Shown here one piece after another: positions 20,978 to 32,485 of a DNA stretch of 64,000 nucleotides. The notes under the pieces were generated by a model. The model did not search any database and was not told the origin of the DNA. It worked only from the letters and a program-made list of their open reading frames with translations. Source of the stretch: Phytophthora colocasiae (Eukaryota > Oomycota > Peronosporomycetes > Peronosporales > Peronosporaceae); assembly GCA_018806915.1 (NCBI GenBank), contig JAGKQI010000075.1:682001-746000 (forward strand). Reading direction: 5' to 3'. The stretch's first letter is position 1, and the number at the start of each line of letters is the position of its first letter. Position numbers and translations under genes: made by a program.

Positions 20978-22351
20978 TTACATCTCGAATATCTGTCGGT
21001 AGACAATATTCTGTGTGTACACTCCATCGGCGTCCACCTGGTCAGGATACTCGATCATCACCTTGAGTCTCGACCGCGCTGTCACTCTCGATAACGCCAC
21101 GTACAGCTGTCCGTGTGAGAAGCAAGGAGTCGCCAAGTATAGTCCGAGATTTTGTACCGTTTGTCCTTGGGCCTTGTTGATTGTCATCGCAAACGCTGGT
21201 TGCACTGGGAACTGCTTACGACGTAGACGGAAGGGGAACTCACGCGTGTCCCCGTCACTGAGGAACACAATCCGCGGAATGAACACATGCTGGCCGTGGC
21301 GTTCCCCTGTCATGATGGTCGCATGGATCACGTGGGGTTTCAGCTCCACAACACGGAGGCGCGTTCCGTTGCACAGTCCAAGATTTGGATTCAGGTTGCG
21401 CATCATCATGATCGGCGCACCCTTCTTCAAAGTTAGTTTGTGCGGCGGGATTCCGTTCATATTCACTGAATGCAGGAGTTCAGGCTCAAAGTAATCAGCG
21501 TCACCGTCATTATCCACTGAATCGTTGGACAAATACTCCTGGGCGTCACCTTCCAGCTTCTGAGAAACAGCTTCGTTGATACGCTGCACGATCATGTTCG
21601 TAGTCGTCAATATCGTTCGATTGGCAAAGTACTCATCCGTGGCGATCTCAGGGTTATTAATGTCTGCATACATCTCGTCAATGATGCGTCGCATGCCTCT
21701 GGGAGTGGTGCCAGGCCGAACCTCTTCATCTTCTTCTTCCGGCTCCTCCTCCGGTTCGATCTCAATCAACATGTCGTTCGGGATCTTGATGAAGTCTGGT
21801 CCAAGTCCAGCATTCACTTGGTGCCTTCCTTCGCCCACTTGAAGGAGAAACTCAGAGAATGCTGCCAGTTCTTCCGCTGTCGTTTCATTCGCAGCCGACC
21901 TCACACGCATGTTCTCCGTAAGATGAACTTGTTCGAATTTGCTCCACAACTCCGAAGACTTTAGACACGCGTCGATGGTATCGGCAGGCGTTCCCTGCAG
22001 TACCACTGGTAGAATTTGTCTGAAATCTCCTGAAAGGACGACCACTTTCCCGCCAAATGGTTCATCGATGTCCAAGATATCCCGTAGCGAACGGTCCACA
22101 GCCTCAAAAGCGTGACGATGGGCCATCGGAGCTTCGTCCCAGATAATTAAACTGGCCATCTTGATAAGTTCCTTCAGGGCGGAGTTCTTATTGATCGCAC
22201 ACGTAGACTCCGCATTCAGCTTTAGCGGGATTCGAAAGGTAGAATGTGCAGTGCGACCACCCATTAGTAGAAGTGCGGCAATTCCACTCGAAGCTACCGC
22301 AATGGCAATTTTCCCAGACAAACGAACTTTTGCCAGGATGTGCTTGAGCAA
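20978..22351 (-). CDS. Helitron Rep-helicase, copy D, helicase C-terminal part (457 aa)
   Basis: Intact end of the Pif1-type helicase (Walker B IIWDEAPM, SGDFRQILPV, TINKAQGQT, LYVALSRVT). The Walker A segment lies just upstream in another frame because an A run near 22385 is one base shorter than in copy E. It is the downstream part of a broken single transposase gene. Confidence 0.82.
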   Translation of the reverse strand: MLKHILAKVRLSGKIAIAVASSGIAALLLMGGRTAHSTFRIPLKLNAESTCAINKNSALKELIKMASLIIWDEAPMAHRHAFEAVDRSLRDILDIDEPFGGKVVVLSGDFRQILPVVLQGTPADTIDACLKSSELWSKFEQVHLTENMRVRSAANETTAEELAAFSEFLLQVGEGRHQVNAGLGPDFIKIPNDMLIEIEPEEEPEEEDEEVRPGTTPRGMRRIIDEMYADINNPEIATDEYFANRTILTTTNMIVQRINEAVSQKLEGDAQEYLSNDSVDNDGDADYFEPELLHSVNMNGIPPHKLTLKKGAPIMMMRNLNPNLGLCNGTRLRVVELKPHVIHATIMTGERHGQHVFIPRIVFLSDGDTREFPFRLRRKQFPVQPAFAMTINKAQGQTVQNLGLYLATPCFSHGQLYVALSRVTARSRLKVMIEYPDQVDADGVYTQNIVYRQIFEM

Positions 22352-25300
22352 GGTTGATTTTCCAGTACCACCAGGTCCATCCAGAAAAATAACTTGTTGC
22401 CTTCTGAAGATCCGTCGACAGCCGCCATGACTTTCGCGTAGATAGCTTGTTGACCTTCATTAAGTCCATCCTCATGCTCCACAATTTCTTGAAGCGTGTG
22501 ATAGTCATACGCCATGGTCTCGCGGTCAATCAAACTGTTGTTGGTCTGGAGTGCGTCTCGAAGAAGCAGCTCAGGAAATCGGCAAGTTGTGGAAGGTCAA
22601 ACTCATGTACCGCTTTCCCCACTCACTTGAAGCAACTGGTTCAGACTCTTGAGCGTGTTAAACATCACCACGTCGTCCCTCGCCTGGCCTTCCATGGCGC
22701 GGAATCGACGGTGGAAATCCTCAGACAATGCTCCGTAGTAATTATCCCATAGCTGACGCACCTGCCCTACCTGAGAGTATACTAACAGCGTAGCAAATAG
22801 CTGACGCAGTTGATACGCCATCTGGAACGTCGCGGCTTCCTCCATACAGGCTGCCCACTCCCCATCATTCTCGAGATATCCTAGACGTAACGCGGCATCC
22901 TTATACGATCCACATACGACGTTATCCACAGTCCGGATATCCTGGAAAGAAGTAGGTCCTTTGCGATGGCATAGCAAGACGCGTAAGTAGAACCTCTCCT
23001 CATCTCGCGGAGACACGTGAATCATTCGTCCTAGTGCAGCTTGATACTTTTGCGGCGGACCCATATCTTGTGTTTGTCCCATCTAAAGTACTTCGGCACA
23101 TCCTGATACACAATTGTCTTAGCTACCTGGTCTTCGGGCGCTCTACTCGCACATATGTCGAAGAAGGCAGTAAGCTTCGTGCGCTCACTACGATCCATGA
23201 CGCGTTCCGGATCTTCGGTCTCGCGGAATACCACCATCTGCTCACCTTCGAGGTGTACCGTGAGCTGGAAAACCGCATGGGACTTCCTTGCACTACGTGC
23301 CCGAGGAGACGCATACATGCCTCAATGGGAGAGATGTACCTCGCGCTTAAGTATCGGATGATCTCGTTGGGTTCCCGTCTGTCGATATTACCTTCGTCTT
23401 GCACCGTCTCCACTGTAATCACAGCTCTGTCGGATCCCTTGTACACGTACTTGTAGAGATACTTCACCACTGACAGTGCTGTGCAGATTTCAATGTTGAT
23501 GTGGCAGTTGTACTTGTATGAAAAGTATGGGTTGTATGGCACCACCCACTGATTCAGCGTAGCATTGTCGTACCGTCTTCCATTGAATGTAAAAAATCCT
23601 TCCGATCGTCGTCGGCGTCTGTACTGCGGGAAACCGTCTTCGGCTCACCCGCGTTGTCTCCACGAACGGTTTCAGGTAGCCCTTTGTACACTTGCCATCC
23701 TTCATACAGACACACGATGGATTTGCCGCGCCACAGGGCCCGTGCATCATATTCGTCATGATCGTTTCATAAAGGCCGGGGTTGGTGTCAGGATCCGGTA
23801 CTTCCGCCGACACAATCTTGTCAATAATCTGCCTCGTGCGTGGCTTGTCCTCGTCCGCCAAGATGACAATGATGTGCGCATGAGGAAGTCCACGCTTTTG
23901 AAACTCCACCACGTAAATCCGAGCGAAACCCGCCCAAGCACACCCTCGTCTAAGTCTTTTAAATGAGCAGCCAGCTTTTGCTGCCATACTCTCGCGACGA
24001 TGTCTGGGCGGTCTTGGGCGCTCTGGGTAGGATCGCGAATCTGCTCTTGGATCTCTTCCCACTTTGGATTGCAAGTCATCGTGTCGAAGATATCTGGCTT
24101 GCCGTACTCTAACGATTGCCATCGAGTCTTGGTACGATTGGTACATCTGACGCGGGCTCCCTGAGTGAGAAGACGGTAAGATTATCTTCTTCCCAACCTG
24201 ATTGAGGAAGTGCCTGTTTCGGGCTCGGTCGGGGTGAGCCAGCTCTCCAGTGTCACGATCATATTCCGCCAGAAGTCCTTCGCCATCGCCCAGGATAGTC
24301 CTAGCCTCTTCCATAGCTTCGCTCAGGTACGCATCTCGCAGTCCATTGTACTGGTAAGCACGGATCTCCTTCTGGTGAGTTGCTATCCAGCGAAGTTCTT
24401 CTTGCTCGCATTTGGCTCTCTGGTCCACACAATACTGTTGGAAAAGGCGGCCCCCTTTATGTAGAGCTGATCGGTCATCGTCCTTTTGGAAGAGTCGATA
24501 CGCGACGTGCTCACGTAGAGCCATAACGCGTTTGTTCCTGCGCACCACATCACCTTCGTACGTATCCGTATACGTCCACCCCAGTTCTCCATACGGAAGA
24601 AGTAGCGGGTACTGAAGGGGGTCGTAGTTGGCGTTTGTTTCCCAGAGACGCATGAGATTTCTGTCTTTTGTATATACCAAGAGATCGCGAGGCTGTGCGA
24701 GGGTTGCCGTCTTCAATCATAGTGACGGCCACTTCAGAAACCGTCGGCAGATTTTCCGTTCGAGGTCTGGAAGGATTGTTTCTCAGACGGAACACCAAGT
24801 CGATTGGCTGCTGCATATCGCTTTGACGCACCATTTCGCCAAACGTGAGAAACTGCTGAGCGAACGGGTTGTACCTTTGCATCACCCGCTCGATGTCTAA
24901 CAAAGCCACAGGGTCCAGGTCTGCGAAAATCCCCATACGTCTTCTCAGCTCGGCGCTCCATGTCCGGATCGACGATATATATCTGCGCAAACTTGGGCTG
25001 AGTCCTTTGGCCAGTTCGACGATCAATGTATGGCAACAAAGAACCCATGTAGTGGCCCATAGCACCTTGAATTCGGTAGGAGTATACGCCACGTTCACCC
25101 GCGACGCTGTTGTCCTGGTTGACGTTCTGAAACCTACCCGTGGTCGGGTTTGAAGCACCGATAGACGTAAAGGCAAACGCCTGGTTGTACGCCCGTATCT
25201 GCTTTCGAAAATTGGGGTCTCCGTAAAGCTGGAGAAGTTCGTCTGGAGCTGGGGCCAGAGGTGGTAGTCTGACTTTCCCCTCGATACAGCAGGCAGACTC

Positions 25301-26467
25301 GCTTTCACCAGGCCACTTCCACGCGTTACAGTGACCGCACACCGTAGTGGGAGGCAGCCGGTGGCGTTTGGTGTCTTCATCAACATCTGGACCTGTGACC
25401 ATCGACGGGCGGAAATCTTCATGGTTTGCAAGTGCTTTTCGATGGCGAGTGATACGTCGACGTTCTCGAACACGCTCGCGCTCCTCTTCGCGCTCTTCCT
25501 CCGTTTGTAACGCCCTTCTAATGGCGTGACGCTCTCGGTCCCGTTCTCGCTCTGCCGCACGCTGCTCCTCGTCCTGTTGCTGTCTAGCATACGATTGCCG
25601 CTCTCTGTTGCTCTCCCGCTCAACATCACGCTCCTCTGGGGTCTGGTGCTCCCTTGAACTTGCGCGACGTTGCCTGTCAAGTTCCCGCTCTGCCGCACGC
25701 TGCTCCTCGTCCTGTTGCTGTCTAGCATACGAGTGCCGCTCTCTGTTGCTCTCCCGCTCAACATCACGCTCCTATGGGGTCTGGTGCTCCCGCCAGACTT
25801 GCGCGACGTTGCCTGTCAAGTTCACGCTCTGCCGCACGCTCCTCATCCGTCTGACGGGCACGTCGGGATGCCTGAACCACAGCATTTGCTTCGCGCTCCT
25901 CCTTGCGTTCATTCTCGTCTTGCTGGGAACGACGAATGGCCCTTGTTTCTGTGTTTCGTTGTCGTTCGATGTCTCGGTCTTCTAGGGAAAGTTGGGAGCG
26001 TATTTGCGCTTGGCGCTCACTGGCAATATCAAGACCAATCTGACCCTGAAGGCCCCGTCGATTTAGCTGTTCAAGTCGGTTTCTTTCGCGATCTGCTACC
26101 ACTTGTTCAGCACTTCGTTGAGCTCTCCGTTGGCGCTGGCGTTCGGCATTCCGTTGCCGCGTACGTTCGCGTTGGGAAGAGCTCATGTTTGCCCGCCGCA
26201 GCCTGGCTCTCTCTGCGTCACTCATCCTAAGCGCCGCAGCACTGGATGGATTCGTAGTGGGGGCATGGTTGTTCCTGTCGGAGGAACCACCGGTGCATCT
26301 ACAGGGGCTACAATGGGGTCGCCTGAAACCGAAACGTTGTTTACCTGCTGACTGAAGTAGTTCCAATTCTCGCGAAGCCCTCGAAAACGGTTGCGTGCCT
26401 GCTTCCTTCTGTTGATCCGTCGTCGCTTTGCAGTAGGCGATTCATCCTCTGCTGGAGTTGCGTTCAC
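22352..26467 (-). pseudogene. Helitron Rep-helicase, copy D, upstream part, many frameshifts
   Basis: Remainder of the transposase in several frames (22603-23082, 23031-23318, 23123-23545, 23490-24716, 24550-25767, 25764-26366, 26222-26467). Against copy E it differs by 1-2 nt indels at, for example, 22575, 22616, 23286, 23640, 23923, 24110, 24702 and 24943, mostly in short homopolymers. HUH and Cys-cluster segments are still recognisable. It carries the N-terminal 138-bp repeat twice (25550-25687, 25688-25826, the second with a 1-nt insertion). Confidence 0.8.
25550..25826 (-). repeat. 138-bp tandem repeats, copy D
   Basis: Two units equivalent to 17864-18139 in copy C. The second is 139 bp because of a small change near 25793 that also shifts the frame. 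Confidence 0.8.
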
Positions 26468-27741
26468 GCGCTCCGCTTCGTCTAAACGATGCTGCAGCTG
26501 TCCTCGACGGTCGTCTCTACACAGTAGACTGTTAGAAGACTTCCAACAGCACGAAACATTAATTTTACGTACCTATCCCGCTTCGTGCCGACTCCTGACC
26601 GGAGCCATAGCCTTCCCTCGCAAAAAAGCATTAAAGGAAGCAGCGTTAGACAACGGTCTAACACTGAATAATTGTATTTTAACTGTAAACTAATTCTTGA
26701 TAGGTGAATGGGAACATGCAGCGCATGCCGTTCTGCCCCTGACACGGTAAGCAGCATGAAATGTCTCCATAACATGTGCCGGTCTCACACACGACCACTG
26801 GCCCAAGGCTGAGGTGGGTGGCCCGGCCAAGCCGGCTTTTATCGCCACATGGATCCACCCCAGGACCCCGGATTGGTATGAGGCTTCCCATGCCGCTGGC
26901 GGGCGAACATGGGCGTCTCAGGGTCGGGGCTCCGAAGAGCAATAGAGAGGCAGAACTGAGACAGGAACGGCGAAGGGTGGCCAGCTGCAACCTTTTATCC
27001 CAAAAATGGGAAGGTCATGGATTTGGGCGCAAAAGCTACAGTACCCAAATTTCAATTTTCACCAAAGTACCCGCAGGGATGGCTTACTTGCTTAAATGGG
27101 CAATATTGTAGATTCAGAGTGGACTGCCCGGCGTCTGTGCGCTCGAGAGGGTCTCGGTCAGAATGGCCGTGGCGTGGCACCCACTGCAACCCTCCCTCAA
27201 GCCCCGCAGAGGACCTGTCAGAGTCCTCCGCAGGCTCCAGCCCACCCTTAATTTTGTACACACCAGCTCCCAGTTGCCCCAATGTGGTACCAGTTCTCCC
27301 ACAAGGCGGAACACCCGACACCGTAAAGATTTGATAGCTGTATTATGTTTATATGGGTACTTACCGAGTATTCCTAGGCTGGCTGCGCCGCTCGATCACT
27401 CCTGTCCTCGCTAGCCGCCGCGCCGTTCGCGTAATGTCCTCTGTCGCTGCTGACGCCGTTTGCGTTTTGGAATGAAAGAATTCTAGATTTAAATCGACCA
27501 ATCAGAGGCCATTGAGAGGGTTATCATTAGTGGGCTATATTTGTAATTTCGGCATTCCTGAGAGCAGTCTAGAAGATAGGGATAGGCTACACCATGGGAC
27601 AATACAGAATAGAATACGTACATGTACAAAATGGAGAGACAGGTAGCTACGCAGGTTTATGCGCTAAGACGTTGAACACACACACAACGGACACACAGAC
27701 ACACAGACACACAGACACGGCACTAGCCTAGAGGGCAGAGA

Positions 27742-28212
27742 CTAGCCGAGTGCCGCCCGCTTTTGCGGGCGGTTTGTATGTGTTTGGTTGAAACCCGTGG
27801 GGCTCACTGTTCCAGTTCGCCCCACTACTCACCATCGGCGCCACACCTTCGGCGCGCCAGTTGGCCGAGGTGCTACCTTCGCTTCGCTCGGTAGGATGTA
27901 TTTTAGCCAATCACCGGTCTGTAAAAGGGGCAGCTCAGCATTTTAATCGTACTTAGCGTCATTTTGTCCAATTAAATATTTTGTGGCCGGGTGTGCGGAC
28001 CAATCAGAGGCCATTGAGAGGGTTATCATTAGTGGGCTATATTTGTAATTTTGGCATTCCTGAGAGCAGTCTAGAACATAGCTATGGGAAAATACAGTAT
28101 GGAAAATCTACATGTACGAAATGGAGAGACAGGTAGCTACGCAGGTTTATGCGCTAAGACGTTGAACGGACACACAGACACACAGACACGGCACTAGCCT
28201 AGAGGGCAGAGA
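27742..28212 (-). mobile_element. Non-autonomous Helitron N4
   Basis: The shortest array member (471 bp). It has one 3' hairpin module from CTAG 27742-27745, then the CCAATCAGAGGCC segment, and a 5' end of the TCTCTGCCCTCTAGG type at 28212. About 18 bp of the internal segment (ATAGGGATAGGCTACACC in the others) is missing near 28080. Confidence 0.8.
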
Positions 28213-28418
28213 CTAGCCGAGTGCCGCCCGCTTTTGCGGGCGGTTTGTATGTGTTAGGTCCCAACCCGTAGTGCTCGCTGTTCCAGCTCGCCCTACTACT
28301 CTGTAGCCCCTGCCTTCGCTTCGCTCGGAGGGGACAAAAACATACACAGTGTTTCATATGCACAGTGAACATGTATTTGTTGTTATAAAAAATGCAGTGA
28401 TCTCCTTCTTCCTCTTGC

Positions 28419-28817
28419 TTACATCTCGAATATCTGTCGGTAGACAATATTCTGTGTGTACACTCCATCGGCGTCCACCTGGTCAGGATACTCGATCATC
28501 ACCTTGAGTCTCGACCGCGCTGTCACTCTCGATAACGCCACGTACAGCTGTCCGTGTGAGAAGCAAGGAGTCGCCAAGTATAGTCCGAGATTTTGTACCG
28601 TTTGTCCTTGGGCCTTGTTGATTGTCATCGCAAACGCTGGTTGCACTGGGAACTGCTTACGACGTAGACGGAAGGGGAACTCACGCGTGTCCCCGTCACT
28701 GAGGAACACAATCCGCGGAATGAACACATGCTGGCCGTGGCGTTCCCCTGTCATGATGGTCGCATGGATCACGTGGGGTTTCAGCTCCCACAACACGGGA
28801 GGCGCGTTCCGTTGCAC
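28419..28817 (-). CDS. Helitron Rep-helicase, copy E, C-terminal fragment
   Basis: Last about 125 residues of the Pif1 helicase (TINKAQGQT, LYVALSRVT, ending in RQIFEM). It is split from the main frame by an extra C and an extra G near 28788-28800 compared with copies C and D. Not an independent gene. Confidence 0.8.
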   Translation of the reverse strand: MQRNAPPVLWELKPHVIHATIMTGERHGQHVFIPRIVFLSDGDTREFPFRLRRKQFPVQPAFAMTINKAQGQTVQNLGLYLATPCFSHGQLYVALSRVTARSRLKVMIEYPDQVDADGVYTQNIVYRQIFEM

Positions 28818-31800
28818 AGTCCAAGATTTGGATTCAGGTTGCGCATCATCATGATCGGCGCACCCTTCTTCAAAGTTAGTTTGTGCGGCGGGATTCCGTT
28901 CATATTCACTGAATGCAGGAGTTCAGGCTCAAAGTAATCAGCGTCACCGTCATTATCCACTGAATCGTTGGACAAATACTCCTGGGCGTCACCTTCCAGC
29001 TTCTGAGAAACAGCTTCGTTGATACGCTGCACGATCATGTTCGTAGTCGTCAATATCGTTCGATTGGCAAAGTACTCATCCGTGGCGATCTCAGGGTTAT
29101 TAATGTCTGCATACATCTCGTCAATGATGCGTCGCATGCCTCTGGGAGTGGTGCCAGGCCGAACCTCTTCATCTTCTTCTTCCGGCTCCTCCTCCGGTTC
29201 GATCTCAATCAACATGTCGTTCGGGATCTTGATGAAGTCTGGTCCAAGTCCAGCATTCACTTGGTGCCTTCCTTCGCCCACTTGAAGGAGAAACTCAGAG
29301 AATGCTGCCAGTTCTTCCGCTGTCGTTTCATTCGCAGCCGACCTCACACGCATGTTCTCCGTAAGATGAACTTGTTCGAATTTGCTCCACAACTCCGAAG
29401 ACTTTAGACACGCGTCGATGGTATCGGCAGGCGTTCCCTGCAGTACCACTGGTAGAATTTGTCTGAAATCTCCTGAAAGGACGACCACTTTCCCGCCAAA
29501 TGGTTCATCGATGTTTAAGATATCCCGTAGCGAACGGTCCACAGCCTCAAAAGCGTGACGATGGGCCATCGGAGCTTCGTCCCAGATAATTAAACTGGCC
29601 ATCTTGATAAGTTCCTTCAGGGCGGAGTTCTTATTGATCGCACACGTAGACTCCGCATTCAGCTTTAGCGGGATTCGAAAGGTAGAATGTGCAGTGCGAC
29701 CACCCATTAGTAGAAGTGCGGCAATTCCACTCGAAGCTACCGCAATGGCAATTTTCCCAGACAAACGAACTTTTGCCAGGATGTGCTTGAGCAAGGTTGA
29801 TTTTCCAGTACCACCAGGTCCATCCAGAAAAAATAACTTGTTGCCTTCTGAAGATCCGTCGACAGCCGCCATGACTTTCGCGTAGATAGCTTGTTGACCT
29901 TCATTAAGTCCATCCTCATGCTCCACAATTTCTTGAAGCGTGTGATAGTCATACGCCATGGTCTCGCGGTCAATCAAACTGTTGTTGGTCTGGAGTGCGT
30001 CTCGAAGAAGCAGCTCAGGGAAATCGGCAAGTTGTGGAAGGTCAAACTCATGTACCGCTTTCCCACTCACTTGAAGCAACTCGTTCAGACTCTTGAGCGT
30101 GTTAAACATCACCACGTCGTCCCTCGCCTGGCCTTCCATGGCGCGGAATCGACGGTGGAAATCCTCAGACAATGCTCCGTAGTAATTATCCCATAGCTGA
30201 CGCACCTGCCCTACCTGAGAGTATACTAACAGCGTAGCAAATAGCTGACGCAGTTGATACGCCATCTGGAACGTCGCGGCTTCCTCCATACAGGCTGCCC
30301 ACTCCCCATCATTCTCGAGATATCCTAGACGTAACGCGGCATCCTTATACGATCCACATACGACGTTATCCACAGTCCGGATATCCTGGAAAGAAGTAGG
30401 TCCTTTGCGATGGCATAGCAAGACGCGTAAGTAGAACCTCTCCTCATCTCGCGGAGACACGTGAATCATTCGTCCTAGTGCAGCTTGATACTTTTTGCGG
30501 CGGACCCATATCTTGTGTTTGTCCCATCTAAAGTACTTCGGCACATCCTGATACACAATTGTCTTAGCTACCTGGTCTTCGGGCGCTCTACTCGCACATA
30601 TGTCGAAGAAGGCAGTAAGCTTCGTGCGCTCACTACGATCCATGACGCGTTCCGGATCTTCGGTCTCGCGGAATACCACCATCTGCTCACCTTCGAGGTG
30701 TACCGTGAGCTGGAAAACCGCATGGGACTTCCCTTGCACTACGTGTCCGAGGAGACGCATACACGCCTCAATGGGAGAGATGTACCTCGCGCTTAAGTAT
30801 CGGATGATCTCGTTGGGTTCCCGTCTGTCGATATTACCTTCGTCTTGCACCGTCTCCACTGTAATCACAGCTCTGTCGGATCCCTTGTACACGTACTTGT
30901 AGAGATACTTCACCACTGACAGTGCTGTGCAGATTTCAATGTTGATGTGGCAGTTGTACTTGTATGAAAAGTATGGGTTGTATGGCACCACCCACTGATT
31001 CAGCGTAGCATTGTCGTACCGTCTTCCATTGAATGTAAAAAATCCTTCCGATCGTCGTCGGCGTCTGTACTGCGGGAAACCGTCTTCGCTCACCCGCGTT
31101 GTCTCCACGAACGGTTTCGGGTAGCCCTTTGTACACTTGCCATCCTTCATACAGACACACGATGGATTTGCCGCGCCACAGGGCCCGTGCATCATATTCG
31201 TCATGACCGTTTCATAAAGGCCGGGGTTGGTGTCAGGATCCGGTACTTCCGCCGACACAATCTTGTCAATAATCTGCCTCGTGCGTGGCTTGTCCTCGTC
31301 CGCCAAGATGACAATGATGTGCGCATGAGGAAGTCCACGCTTTTGAAACTCCACCACGTAAATCCGAGCGGAAACCCGCCCAAGCACACCCTCGTCTAAG
31401 TCTTTTAAATGAGCAGCCAGCTTTTGCTGCCATACTCTCGCGACGATGTCTGGGCGGTCTTGGGCGCTCTGGGTAGGATCGCGAATCTGCTCTTGGATCT
31501 CTTCCCACTTTGGATTGCAAGTCATCGTGTCGAAGATATCTGGCTTGCCGTACTCCCTAACGATTGCCATCGAGTCTTGGTACGATTGGTACATCTGACG
31601 CGGGCTCCCTGAGTGAGAAGACGGTAAGATTATCTTCTTCCCAACCTGATTGAGGAAGTGCCTGTTTCGGGCTCGGTCGGGGTGAGCCAGCTCTCCAGTG
31701 TCACGATCATATTCCGCCAGAAGTCCTTCGCCATCGCCCAGGATAGTCCTAGCCTCTTCCATAGCTTCGCTCAGGTACGCATCTCGCAGTCCATTGTACT

Positions 31801-32485
31801 GGTAAGCACGGATCTCCTTCTGGTGAGTTGCTATCCAGCGAAGTTCTTCTTGCTCGCATTTGGCTCTCTGGTCCACACAATACTGTTGGAAAAGGCGGCC
31901 CCCTTTATGTAGAGCTGATCGGTCATCGTCCTTTTGGAAGAGTCGATACGCGACGTGCTCACGTAGAGCCATAACGCGTTTGTTCCTGCGCACCACATCA
32001 CCTTCGTACGTATCCGTATACGTCCACCCCAGTTCTCCATACGGAAGAAGTAGCGGGTACTGAAGGGGGTCGTAGTTGGCGTTTGTTTCCCAGAGACGCA
32101 TGAGATTTCTGTCTTTTGTATATACCAAGAGATCGCGAGGCTGTGCGAGGTTGCCGTCTTCAATCATAGTGACGGCCACTTCAGAAACCGTCGGCAGATT
32201 TTCCGTTCGAGGTCTGGAAGGATTGTTTCTCAGACGGAACACCAAGTCGATTGGCTGCTGCATATCGCTTTGACGCACCATTTCGCCAAACGTGAGAAAC
32301 TGCTGAGCGAACGGGTTGTACCTTTGCATCACCCGCTCGATGTCTAACAAAGCCACAGGGTCCAGGTCTGCGAAAATCCCCATACGTCTCTCAGCTCGGC
32401 GCTCCATGTCCGGATCGACGATATATATCTGCGCAAACTTGGGCTGAGTCCTTTGGCCAGTTCGACGATCAATGTATGGCAACAA
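28781..32485 (-). CDS. Helitron Rep-helicase, copy E, main 1234-residue frame
   Basis: Longest transposase frame in the window, covering the whole Rep and most of the helicase. It contains the Helitron N domain (DPLQYPLLLPYGELGWTY), HUH motif RGLPHAHIIV, Cys cluster CVCMKDGKCTKG, twin tyrosines in KYLYKYVYKGSD, then Walker A GPGGTGKS, Walker B IIWDEAPM, SGDFRQILPV and LTENMR. It shows that Rep and helicase are one polypeptide in this family. The frame is interrupted upstream by a 2-nt excess near 32494 and downstream near 28790, so a full protein of roughly 1700 residues would need both repaired. It probably acts in the nucleus. Confidence 0.88.
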   Translation of the reverse strand: MLPYIDRRTGQRTQPKFAQIYIVDPDMERRAERRMGIFADLDPVALLDIERVMQRYNPFAQQFLTFGEMVRQSDMQQPIDLVFRLRNNPSRPRTENLPTVSEVAVTMIEDGNLAQPRDLLVYTKDRNLMRLWETNANYDPLQYPLLLPYGELGWTYTDTYEGDVVRRNKRVMALREHVAYRLFQKDDDRSALHKGGRLFQQYCVDQRAKCEQEELRWIATHQKEIRAYQYNGLRDAYLSEAMEEARTILGDGEGLLAEYDRDTGELAHPDRARNRHFLNQVGKKIILPSSHSGSPRQMYQSYQDSMAIVREYGKPDIFDTMTCNPKWEEIQEQIRDPTQSAQDRPDIVARVWQQKLAAHLKDLDEGVLGRVSARIYVVEFQKRGLPHAHIIVILADEDKPRTRQIIDKIVSAEVPDPDTNPGLYETVMTNMMHGPCGAANPSCVCMKDGKCTKGYPKPFVETTRVSEDGFPQYRRRRRSEGFFTFNGRRYDNATLNQWVVPYNPYFSYKYNCHINIEICTALSVVKYLYKYVYKGSDRAVITVETVQDEGNIDRREPNEIIRYLSARYISPIEACMRLLGHVVQGKSHAVFQLTVHLEGEQMVVFRETEDPERVMDRSERTKLTAFFDICASRAPEDQVAKTIVYQDVPKYFRWDKHKIWVRRKKYQAALGRMIHVSPRDEERFYLRVLLCHRKGPTSFQDIRTVDNVVCGSYKDAALRLGYLENDGEWAACMEEAATFQMAYQLRQLFATLLVYSQVGQVRQLWDNYYGALSEDFHRRFRAMEGQARDDVVMFNTLKSLNELLQVSGKAVHEFDLPQLADFPELLLRDALQTNNSLIDRETMAYDYHTLQEIVEHEDGLNEGQQAIYAKVMAAVDGSSEGNKLFFLDGPGGTGKSTLLKHILAKVRLSGKIAIAVASSGIAALLLMGGRTAHSTFRIPLKLNAESTCAINKNSALKELIKMASLIIWDEAPMAHRHAFEAVDRSLRDILNIDEPFGGKVVVLSGDFRQILPVVLQGTPADTIDACLKSSELWSKFEQVHLTENMRVRSAANETTAEELAAFSEFLLQVGEGRHQVNAGLGPDFIKIPNDMLIEIEPEEEPEEEDEEVRPGTTPRGMRRIIDEMYADINNPEIATDEYFANRTILTTTNMIVQRINEAVSQKLEGDAQEYLSNDSVDNDGDADYFEPELLHSVNMNGIPPHKLTLKKGAPIMMMRNLNPNLGLCNGTRLPCCGS

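Larger units (their letters stand above)
20773..27741 (-). mobile_element. Helitron family 2, copy D (complete ends, decayed coding region)
   Basis: Same layout and almost the same sequence as copy C, bounded by CTAG 20773-20776 and 5' end TCTCTGCCCTCTAGG at 27741. It contains an initiator at about 27473 (+1) and a GTAAGT 5' splice site at 27364. Abutted by N3 and N4. Confidence 0.9.
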
